Shown: positions 11,189 through 19,500 of the stretch, one piece after another
Position numbering within the stretch: the stretch's first letter is position 1
Layout of the letters: each line of letters opens with the position of its first letter
Source: JAPORK01 sp026710285
GTDB taxonomy: Bacteria > Pseudomonadota > Gammaproteobacteria > Pseudomonadales > Endozoicomonadaceae
Length of the DNA stretch: 64,000 nucleotides
Direction of reading: 5' to 3'
NCBI GenBank assembly: GCA_965201045.1
Contig: OZ241746.1
Location: 2,170,001 to 2,234,000 of the forward strand
Translations under genes and position numbers: made by a program
The notes under the pieces: generated by a model
What the model was told of the DNA's origin: nothing
What the model saw: only the letters and a program-made list of their open reading frames with translations
Database searches by the model: none

Positions 11189-12144
11189 TACTACTAACTC
11201 TTTACAATATTGAAATTGAATTATAAAAATAAAAACCCATGTAATTTTATTAACATAAATAATAAATTGAAGATTTTTGGAACAATATACTGTGTTTCAT
11301 AGTGATATAGCTTATTTATACTAGATAAATAAACTGTTATTTTTATAAATGTTTCATCATTACTCCTCTTTGGTTTTTTCTCTGCTTCCAGTCATTCATA
11401 TCTTCTCATTTATTACTGAAAAAGCGGAAATTCATTAAAAATGGTCAGTACTAAAAATATAACTTACCCGTTATATTATTTTTCAATAATCTAGGGGGAG
11501 AATTATCCGGATTCTATTATTTTTTGGTAAATGATATCGGGTGGGCGTAGCGTTTTATGCCTTTTATGTTAAGCAACAACCAGAATATTTTCAAAATGAA
11601 ATGTATGGTTTCAGTCAAGTTCCCTTTAGACTGACAAAAGTGTTCCTATGTTGTTTTCATTCATCGATTTTACTGTTTTCATTAAATTTATATGTTCTTA
11701 ATATGAGAGTGAATATTTCTCTCATGATCATTAGTATACAAAGGAATTTTAGGTCTGCTAAAGACAATTAGCAATTATTTTTTATTGCTGTATAAACAGT
11801 GTAATAATTAATTTAGCAAATTTTGTTTTCTGAGTAAAAATAGTGACTGGTCTGTTAATTAAAAAGATAGAATTTAGAGTGGTTGTATCGTTAACAGCAT
11901 TAAATTTGATTAAATTGCAAGACAAATGGAAAAAAATACAGATAAAAAACTGCTATTTCCATAGCAAGCTGGAAGCGCCGTAGGCTCAATCAGTACATTA
12001 TGAAAACACTTTTTTAAGAGTTAGATTTAGACATGAAAGACCAAAAAGTCATGGACGTTTATAAGCAATTCAGCAACTCCGGTACAATTGCTGCTTAAAA
12101 CTGTCCAAAGTATTGATACATAAATACGCATTCAATTCTTTACC
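11189..12144. other. Intergenic DNA with decayed coding traces
   Basis: No intact gene seen in 956 bp. The minus strand at about 11360-11375 has AGAGGAG followed by ATGATG, which opens only a five-codon frame, as if a gene start had lost its body. The plus strand around 12030-12100 reads as short broken frames (for example MKDQKVMDVYKQFSNSGT then a stop). A 76-codon frame at 11541-11771 has no family resemblance and needs a non-ATG start. I read the region as gene graveyard. Confidence 0.5.
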
Positions 12145-12780
12145 TTAGTAGAACAATCTGTATTCAGGAGCATAATTACATAAATTTGTGAAAATTTTTA
12201 TTTTATTGATTTTTGCATAACTTTTGTCGTGAAGTCCGTTGGTAAGTAAACGTGTAAAGCACCAGGAGGTTTTTCCATCATCAGATGTACATTCTACCGA
12301 GGTTGTGGAATAATACTTTTTTGTGTGAGGCTCGTAGTAATAATGAGTCTTGCAATTTTTTCCTCCAAACCACCAATTATTTCGAAATAAAACATGTCCC
12401 TGTACTAATATAATATCATTAAATTTCACACCATTTATAGTTAAATTTCCCTGAATAGCAAAATTTAACTTACCAAATTTTTTATTTAAGCCAAAATGAT
12501 TTTTAAAGATATTTTGCTTGTTATTCTTCTTAATACATTTAACAACTGTTTTGCTCTCTTTTCTTCCTGCTCTAATATTCAATCCATGGTATGGAATTGT
12601 GTATATAGTGTTATCAAAAGGTTGTCCATGAGTAATGCATTTAGAGGTTTTTTGGAAATTTACTGAAGTTACATCTCCGGCAAAATAAATGTTATTATCA
12701 CGAATTTTTGTATGCGTGTAAGCATAATTATCTGTAAAAAAATATACAAAATAACAAAAAACTAAAATTTTTTTATTCAT
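12145..12780 (-). CDS. Small cysteine-rich secreted protein, diverged member of the cassette family
   Basis: About 211 aa from the ATG at 12780, chosen because the signal peptide then starts directly (MNKKILVFCYFVYFF, cleavage near YAYT); an in-frame ATG 17 codons upstream would bury it. It is a distant paralogue of the three plus-strand genes at 29-33 kb. Shared blocks in order: KCITHGQPF (KCITHKQPYKG there), LNIRAGRKES (LNVKAGRHQS), GKLNFAIQGNLT (GKLNFAVKGTLT), NNWWFGGKNC (NSWWLASPNC) and a Cys-x(n)-GK-x-x-Cys ending. The middle Cys pair of the cassette proteins is missing. The paired cysteines suggest a disulfide-bonded periplasmic or exported protein. Function is unknown and no known family is recognised. 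Unlike its relatives it is not beside a group B RHS gene. Confidence 0.8.
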   Translation of the reverse strand: MNKKILVFCYFVYFFTDNYAYTHTKIRDNNIYFAGDVTSVNFQKTSKCITHGQPFDNTIYTIPYHGLNIRAGRKESKTVVKCIKKNNKQNIFKNHFGLNKKFGKLNFAIQGNLTINGVKFNDIILVQGHVLFRNNWWFGGKNCKTHYYYEPHTKKYYSTTSVECTSDDGKTSWCFTRLLTNGLHDKSYAKINKIKIFTNLCNYAPEYRLFY

Positions 12781-13022
12781 TAGAATATAAGCCTCTATGT
12801 TTAATGAGCAATGAATTTTACTGATGTACATTTTGAATTTATTTCTATCTCACACTTGCTCAAGATGAAGATAGTGGATTTAGTTTCTCAGGAAAGATTT
12901 TTATTAAGTGGTTACATCTGTTAAGTGAAGAAGTTGCATAAATTAAATTTAACTTGCTTAATTAGTATGGCATATTATAAAAATTCCACAATTTTTTATA
13001 TTTTTTTTACAGTTTAATTAGC

Positions 13023-13032
13023 TTTATGGATT
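13023..13032 (+). repeat. Target-site duplication, left (TTTATGGATT)
   Basis: A perfect 10-bp direct repeat with 13238-13247, flanking the 205-bp inverted-repeat element between them. Confidence 0.85.
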
Positions 13033-13237
13033 CAGGGCTTACGCACCAAGAGAATGATTCTTAAGAACCAAATAAAACAATTACTTTTTAAGCAAAAAAT
13101 GTACAGATGTTCATAGTTTTATACCTTATCAAAGACTGATCAACGGTCAGTTAGAAGTTAAAATGCACAGATTGAGTCTCAAAAAAGTATTATATGAAGC
13201 TCCAAATGAGAATGATTCTCTTGGTGCGTAAGCCCTG
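13033..13237. mobile_element. 205-bp MITE-like element with about 29-bp terminal inverted repeats
   Basis: Both ends begin CAGGGCTTACGCACCA reading inward. The inverted repeats match at 28 of 29 positions, the single mismatch being at position 24. The interior of about 145 bp has no open frame of useful length, so this is a non-autonomous element mobilised in trans. Target duplications of 9-12 bp are typical of the IS4 superfamily, so an IS4-type parent is likely but inferred. The duplication is still perfect, suggesting a fairly recent insertion. Confidence 0.85.
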
Positions 13238-13247
13238 TTTATGGATT
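13238..13247 (+). repeat. Target-site duplication, right (TTTATGGATT)
   Basis: Right-hand copy of the 10-bp direct repeat created on insertion of the 13033-13237 element. Confidence 0.85.
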
Positions 13248-13547
13248 AAAAGCTGTGGACTATTATTTTTTTGAAAAATACAAGTTTTTAGTTAATGATT
13301 TTTTTGTAAAAAGAAACTGCAATATTAAGAAATAAAGTGAATAACTAAAAATAATTTTTGTCTGCAATCCGTTAGCTATCATTAAGAAAAAATATTTAGG
13401 TTTAAATTTAAATACAAATTACTTTAATAATTTTACAGAAATATTTAATGAAATAATATTATCTTTTTATATTACTCTGTCTTTTTTTCATTGTTGTATT
13501 ATCTGCAATAAAGGTAACGGTGACAATAAATAATTACCTGATGGTAA
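13248..13547. other. AT-rich intergenic DNA
   Basis: Nothing recognisable: no frame of useful length, no hairpin with a T-tract and no repeat shared with the rest of the window. Confidence 0.5.
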
Positions 13548-13949
13548 CATTTTTCCTCAAAAAAAGATCGCAACCTGGGAGTTGTGAATTTTATATTTAA
13601 AGTAGTTAATACATCTGCTCATGATATCAAAATAATTAATCCAAAGAAGCTTGAAGACAAAAGTGCTTTGTATGGTTAACATTTAGTTATTGATGGTTGT
13701 TCAGGATCCATTCTATAAAAAGATAAAAGCAGTTCTTTTGCTTTTAAAGTATTTGTACCATATCTGGTCAATCCTCAGATAAAAAAATCTTTTGTAGCTA
13801 AATATAAAATTGAAGCATACCGGAGTTCTATGTATTTTGACCAAAATATCCGTTTTGGTGTCACAGTCAATCCTTTTAAGGTAATTAGCGCAGATAATCA
13901 TTTGAATACAATCAACACGATCAATTCTTTTGTGCATGAGATATTCTGA
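13548..13949 (+). pseudogene. Degraded secreted/Ig-like module gene with two in-frame stops
   Basis: A single frame of 134 codons reads through two stops (TAA at 13677 and 13716) and looks protein-like throughout: GVVNFIFKVVNTSAHDIKI, then IDGCSGSIL, then SSFAFKVFVPYLVNP and RFGVTVNPFKVI, ending TGA. The arrangement (NTS hydrophobic strand, D-x-CSG-x-x-L, then F-x-V-x-V-P) resembles choice-of-anchor/ASPM-SPD-2-Hydin-type Ig modules with the C..SG..L..G motif; this is inference by eye. No start codon or signal peptide is visible, so the 5' end is also lost. The antisense 74-codon frame here is a shadow. Confidence 0.4.
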
Positions 13950-14182
13950 TTAATTGCACTTTCAGGTAATTTTTGATAACTTGTCTCCATAGGATTTATG
14001 TAGGATTGGTATCTATTGTCAGATGATAAATTTTGATGTAATTTATATTTTGATAATGTTGACATTCCTGTTATGTGGAAACACTTACACTATCGGTTAA
14101 TGAGTGCTATTAAAAAATATTACTTTGTAAATCAATACATAACAGACTTAATTTTAATATTTTCAATAACTTTTATAAGTTT

Positions 14183-15070
14183 ATGGACACAGACTATACA
14201 CAACGTTTTTTATTTGAACAAACTAATGTAAGGGGTGAGCATGTTTATCTGGGACATAGCTTTGCAGATGCACTCAAATTCCATAAATACCCGCTTTGCA
14301 TTAAAAAATTACTGGGGCAAATGAGTGTTGCGGCTATATTGCTTAGCAGTACATTAAAGTTTTCGGGAATATTTACATTGCAGGCTCGCTCTTCGGGACC
14401 TGTTTCATTATTAATGGCAGAATGTACTCATCAGCAATATTTTCGCATACTGGCTCGCTTTAATGACTCAACTCCTCTTCCGGATGATGCTTCTCTTGCA
14501 GCTTTGCTTCCTCAAGGACAGTTGCTCATTTCTGTGGATACTGAAAAAACAAAGCGTTATCAGAGTATCGTTGCACTTAATCAGTCAACGCTGGATGAGT
14601 GTTTCACTGCTTATTTCAGGCAGTCTGAACAACTACCTACTAAGCTGTGGCTTACTGCTAATGATAAACAGGCAGCAGGCTTTTTGTTGCAGTCACTTCC
14701 TACTCATGAAAATAAAACAGATGTTAATACGCTGTATAAAAAAATTAATGACTGGGAACACGCAACTATCCTGGCTGATACACTGCGGGAAGAAGAGTTG
14801 CTTAGTCCTGATACACCTGCATTACTTTCACGTCTTTTTCATGAAGATGATCTTCGTATCTTTGAAAAAACCCCGGTTTCTTTCCGGTGTCCTTGTTCTA
14901 AAGAACGAATTTCCAGGTCATTATTGGCTTTAGGTGAGGCAGAGTTAAAGGGTATTTTGGCAGAGCAACGACATATTGACACCTATTGTCAGTTTTGCAA
15001 TCATCAGTATTACTTTTCTGAAGAAGAAATTTTTCGGTTAATTAAAAACTCAGATGCAGATCATTACTGA
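14183..15070 (+). CDS. hslO: Redox-regulated holdase chaperone Hsp33
   Basis: Cytoplasmic chaperone that is inactive while reduced and zinc-bound, and becomes an ATP-independent holdase on oxidation. Its 295 aa is the usual length. The N-terminus (RFLFEQTNVRGEHVYL, then LLSSTLKFSGIFTLQ) matches the Hsp33 core, and the middle retains SEQLPTKLW. The redox switch is complete: CxC at Cys236/Cys238 (FRCPCSKERI) and CxxC at Cys269/Cys272 (TYCQFCNHQYYF), with the linker region between. The start follows TTTATG with no strong Shine-Dalgarno, but no better upstream start exists. It sits between decayed DNA and rapZ rather than in the more usual hslR context, on the same strand as rapZ but 465 bp away, so the two are probably separate transcripts. 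Confidence 0.97.
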   Translation: MDTDYTQRFLFEQTNVRGEHVYLGHSFADALKFHKYPLCIKKLLGQMSVAAILLSSTLKFSGIFTLQARSSGPVSLLMAECTHQQYFRILARFNDSTPLPDDASLAALLPQGQLLISVDTEKTKRYQSIVALNQSTLDECFTAYFRQSEQLPTKLWLTANDKQAAGFLLQSLPTHENKTDVNTLYKKINDWEHATILADTLREEELLSPDTPALLSRLFHEDDLRIFEKTPVSFRCPCSKERISRSLLALGEAELKGILAEQRHIDTYCQFCNHQYYFSEEEIFRLIKNSDADHY

Positions 15071-15305
15071 TAAAACCAACAGATTAATAAGTTCTCAATG
15101 ATCATGATAAAGTATAATTTAAAGCTGCATCAGAGATATGCCCATAAAAAAGCAGAGTATCTTGAGTGAGAATAGTATGCATAAGTTATAAAGTTAACAG
15201 AACAGATGCTTAAACGACTAAAAATTTTTTTATCAAAAATCCTGTGAAGCTAAATGAGTTCTTGCAAAGAAATTCTCCGCAGGAGTAACCAGGTGATAAG
15301 CTCAA

Positions 15306-15332
15306 TGTGTTCATTGCCGAACACAATTTTTT
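15306..15332 (+). terminator. Rho-independent terminator candidate
   Basis: A 7-bp perfect stem TGTGTTC / GAACACA with a 6-nt loop (ATTGCC) is followed after one A by TTTTTT. It lies 236 bp after the hslO stop and upstream of rapZ, so it would insulate the two genes. Confidence 0.6.
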
Positions 15333-15495
15333 GCCACTCATATTATGCTTTTTGAATAAAAAGCGCTTTTTGTTTTTATGAAAAAAAACAGATATTGGTA
15401 GTATGCGCTGTTTATCTCAATCCCATTTTTTTATGTTTCACTATTTAATTTTCGATCAGGTTGTTATATGACTGTATTTTTTCGAGCAGACTGTA

Positions 15496-15501
15496 TATAA
15501 T
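15496..15501 (+). promoter_or_regulatory. Possible -10 box for rapZ
   Basis: A consensus TATAAT lies 34 bp before the rapZ ATG, but no good TTGACA-like -35 is found at 16-18 bp spacing, so this is a weak call in AT-rich DNA. Confidence 0.3.
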
Positions 15502-15535
15502 TCAGATCAAATCGATTAGATAAAATCAGGTAAAG

Positions 15536-16405
15536 ATGGCTAATAAATTCAGATTAATTATTGTCAGCGGTCGTTCTGGCTCGGGGAAAAGTACAGCACT
15601 ACATGTGCTGGAAGATGAAGGCTTTTACTGTATTGATAATCTTCCTGCTAGTTTGCTAACTGAACTAATTAACAGATACACTAAAGAAAACTGTAAACCG
15701 GTGCAGTTAGCGGTAGGAATTGACGCCAGAAATACAGTTGATGAACTAAAAGAATTCCCGGTAGATTTTGCAAAAATTCGCCAAAACAAAAAAGTAGAGA
15801 GTGATATTATTTTTCTGGATGCTGATGTAGACTCATTACTAAAACGCTTTAGTATGACACAACGAAAACATCCACTAAGTCAGAAAGATGAATCACTTGA
15901 AGATACCATCTCAAAAGAATTTTTGCGCCTTAGACCTCTCTTTAAGCAAGCAGATATAAAAATAGATACCAGTCAGCTTTCTGTACATGAGCTAAGCCGT
16001 TTGGTAAGAGAGCGTGTTATTGGTCAGAGGCAGAGCAAGCTCAACTTATTGCTTCAGTCGTTTGGTTTTAAGTATGGTATTCCTTCTAATGCAGATTTTA
16101 TTTTTGACGTTCGCTGCCTTCCAAATCCTTATTGGATAGAAGACTTACGTGAATATACCGGGAAAGATGAACCGGTTATCAATTTTTTAAAAAATAATGA
16201 ACATGTTATGCAGATGAAACAGGATATTGCTAACTTTCTGCAAAAATGGATTCCGTTTTTCCGTGACAGTACGCGAAGTTATATTACTATTGCTATAGGC
16301 TGTACAGGAGGTAAGCATCGTTCTGTTTTTTTATGTGAATCACTTGGAAAAATGTTTTATAGTCACGATCTGCAGGTCATTGTCCGGCACAGAGAAGAAG
16401 AATAA
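15536..16405 (+). CDS. rapZ: RNase adapter / nucleotide-binding protein RapZ
   Basis: 289 aa, about the length of Escherichia coli RapZ (284 aa), which binds small RNAs and RNase E to control glmS and amino-sugar synthesis. The Walker A loop GRSGSGKST is at residues 12-20, followed by FYCIDNLPASLL. The middle keeps FLDAD and HPLSQK. The C-terminal domain keeps SFGFKYGIP, FDVRCLPNPYW and the family hallmark IGCTGGKHRS (about 254-263). It ends RHREEE, lacking the basic Lys/Arg tail that E. coli RapZ uses for RNA binding, so the adapter role may differ. The start is supported by AGGTAAAG just upstream. The usual neighbours (rpoN, hpf, ptsN) are absent; the next gene is a convergent RHS gene. Confidence 0.96.
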   Translation: MANKFRLIIVSGRSGSGKSTALHVLEDEGFYCIDNLPASLLTELINRYTKENCKPVQLAVGIDARNTVDELKEFPVDFAKIRQNKKVESDIIFLDADVDSLLKRFSMTQRKHPLSQKDESLEDTISKEFLRLRPLFKQADIKIDTSQLSVHELSRLVRERVIGQRQSKLNLLLQSFGFKYGIPSNADFIFDVRCLPNPYWIEDLREYTGKDEPVINFLKNNEHVMQMKQDIANFLQKWIPFFRDSTRSYITIAIGCTGGKHRSVFLCESLGKMFYSHDLQVIVRHREEE

Positions 16406-16572
16406 TTTTTGCAGCACTTTTGAAGCTTTTACGGATGTAGTATTATTATTTAAATGCAGTAATATGTTTTGCATCCTCAACTGATATAATAAAATTAACA
16501 TTGCCAATAGTTGTATTGATAGCCCCTCACTGGCATTACAATTGCACTAAAATGATTGCTGAAATGGGTTAA

Positions 16573-19500
16573 TTAATTGAGAGAGAGATATCCAATAACT
16601 CTAAAGTCTCCATTTTCATCAAAGAATAATGAAAAATCTATGTCCTTAATTTCTCTGCATATACCGACAATCTTTCCATTTTCATTGAGTATATAGAAAT
16701 TCCACATTGCGTTTATATCTCCGGGAGTGCTGTCAAAACCTAATTGCACCAGATTCATGTGCTTAGTACTACGGATAATAGCAGCCTGACCGGGTTTCGT
16801 AAAAACTTTGCTCACAGGGATTGTACCATTATAAAGAGGTATATACTCTCCAAACTGTGACAATACTTGCTGCAGTGCCTTTTCATAAGGGTGCTCTATA
16901 GCTAACAGAGTATCTTTTTGAGTTAATACTCTTGCATTTAAAAAGGATATGTAATTTTTCAGCTTGAGTGGTTTTTCTGAAAATTTTGCTGCTAGTAATA
17001 TTGTAAGTGAATCACACCCAATACTACCAGGGTTATCTTTTTCAAATGCCAGTAAAATATTCCATAATCGTTGCACAAATGTTGTCCTGTATATGTAAAG
17101 ATCATCATTCACAATACTCGTTTCCACCGATGAATCTGAGAGTAGATAGTGCATTAAGTCTTTAGAAGGAGAGATATTATTAAGGATTGATTGTATTGAA
17201 CTACCCTGCTCAAACTCCTGATGCATTTTTGATGACATTAGTCCTTCGCTAACACAACCCAAACATTGTGTGGAATCAGGTATTTCTGCTGAAGATAATG
17301 CGCTAAACAGACTAAGTCCCAGTAACGCTACACTTGTTGCTGTTACTATTAGTGCTGTTGTTGCACCAATAACTGCTGCTGTAATATCCAAACCTTTGTT
17401 AGGTGGAAGAGAGGCAGCAGCAACGGGAACAGCACTGCTAATTGCAGCACCTGCCGTTATTGCAGTAAACAGTGCACTGCTCCCTGCATCAGCTACAGCT
17501 AAACCTAACGATGCAAATGCCATGCCTGCCATTATTGCTGAACCGGCAATATTTGCCCAACGCTGATGAATGGCGCTTAAACCAAATGTACTAATGTATC
17601 CCATCCATTTAAAAGTGGTTCCCACCCATTCGGGCATATTTCCACTGGGATCATTATGCATTATTGGATTATTATTACCAAAGCTATAACCTCCTGTTAA
17701 TGGATCTTCAGTAAAAAAAAGACGATATTGCGAATTATACGCCCTTTGCTCCGGACCTAAAAACTGCCATCCTGTGACTGGATCAGTACGTTCACCATTA
17801 AATCCAACCAAATTTTGCTGGTACAATGGCAATGATGCAGATTTTTGATGCCAAATCATACCGTATGGACTATACAGGTTACGTACACTCAACTGATACT
17901 GATTGTTCGTATTATTGGTTTTTTTTAAAACTGCAGTAACATCACCTTTGTAATTGCTTTCATAATATTCATCAATAATATTATTAACAGATTTAGCAAC
18001 CAGTTGATAACCAATAATATGCGATTTACTTCCTGTACTGTTGATCATCGTATTAATCAGATGACCATTACGATAAACAAAATAACTTTTACCTGCTTTG
18101 TTTTGTTCAATTATTTTTTGACCACTACTACCATAGGTATAATGACTCTGTTTCCCTTCAGGTGTTATCACATCGGTTATTTGATTAAAAGCATTGTAAG
18201 TAATTTTATTTTCTCCATCGATTATCATATTTCCGCAAAGATCATAACTGAGTGGATGCACTCTGGGTGGCTGATAATTCCAACTAATACTGATTTGTTT
18301 GGGGCGTAAAGGGGCAAAAAAATTGAAATAATTATAATTTATGGTTTTAGTAATAGTCTTATTTTGTTGTGGATCATACAAAATTTCGTCTGCTTTTGCT
18401 AATTCCTTTAATGGTGTAAATGTATAGTTTTGTTGAGTAATCACCGGGGCTTTTTGTAATAAACTACCATTGATGTCAGTTTCTCTTGGGCATAACGGCA
18501 AATTAGTAGACCCCGTGCAGGTCATTTTTTTTAGATTGCCAGCGAGATCATACTGATAATGCAACAAGCCATATTGATGGTGATCTGCTTTATATAAAAG
18601 TGTAGTCATATTATTGCTGCTGTCATAACTAAACTTCCACTGTGATAATAGTTTTCCTCCCAAAGTATCAGTTACATTATCTGCATGTCCCCAGTTATCA
18701 TAAGTAATGCTTCGGTGCATGTTACTACCATAATGAACATTAGTCACTCTGGAAAAACCATCATAAACAGAAGCGATAAGTGTTTCAGCAGGGCCCTTTT
18801 TTGGCTGATAACGTGTGATAATAATACGACCAAGTTTATCATAGTAGATTTGTATTTTATTACCTGAAATATCATTTTGACTGATAAGACGGCGATTGTT
18901 GTCATACTCCCAAAATAAGCGGTAATCCAAAGGATAACCTTTTTTTCCACTATGAACGATAGTTTGTAGTAATTCGTCATCACCATAAGTATAAATACTG
19001 ACTCCGGTTATATCTTCTTTTCTGACCGGTAACATGGTCAGAGGATCGTAGTTTATCTTTAATTGTAATTTATTGTCCAAATATTTAGCAACTGGCAGAT
19101 CAGATAAATTGTATTGCCATGATAATATATGTCCGGATGGTGTCTTGACTGAGGAAAGTTTTCCACTTTTAGTATAAGTGAATAGTGTCTTGTTACCATC
19201 TTCAGCAGCCTGCCACAAGCGTTGTCCTAATGCGTTATATCCTGCAGAAAATAGCAGATAACGCCCTCCTGAAACAGGTAAACTCCATTGTTGAATAACA
19301 TGACCAGCTAAATCAGTAACCAGTTGCACTTGATTGCCTACAGGATAGAGAACAGAGATCAGATGACCAAGTGCATCATAGCGCTGTTTTATTATTTTAT
19401 TTTGGTGATCTTTAATTAAAGTTACACGACCAAATCCATCATATTGTGTTGTTGTTGTTTTTGCTTCTGCTACTTTCTTGCTATGAGTACACAAATATTG

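Larger units (their letters stand above)
15071..15535. other. hslO-rapZ intergenic region
   Basis: 465 bp without a convincing gene. It holds a terminator-like hairpin at 15306-15332 and an AT palindrome AAAAAGCGCTTTTT near 15359-15372. A TATAAT box lies shortly before rapZ. A 13-codon frame at about 15208 (MLKRLKIFLSKIL) is too short to call. A small RNA ending at the hairpin is possible but has no sequence support beyond position. Confidence 0.5.

Noticed and set aside
13713..13937. 74-codon minus-strand gene
   Set aside because: It is antisense to the better-supported degraded plus-strand frame, with no motif.
15071..15310. GlmY/GlmZ-like small RNA upstream of rapZ
   Set aside because: Only the terminator hairpin and proximity to rapZ suggest it; no recognisable GlmZ sequence or promoter was found.
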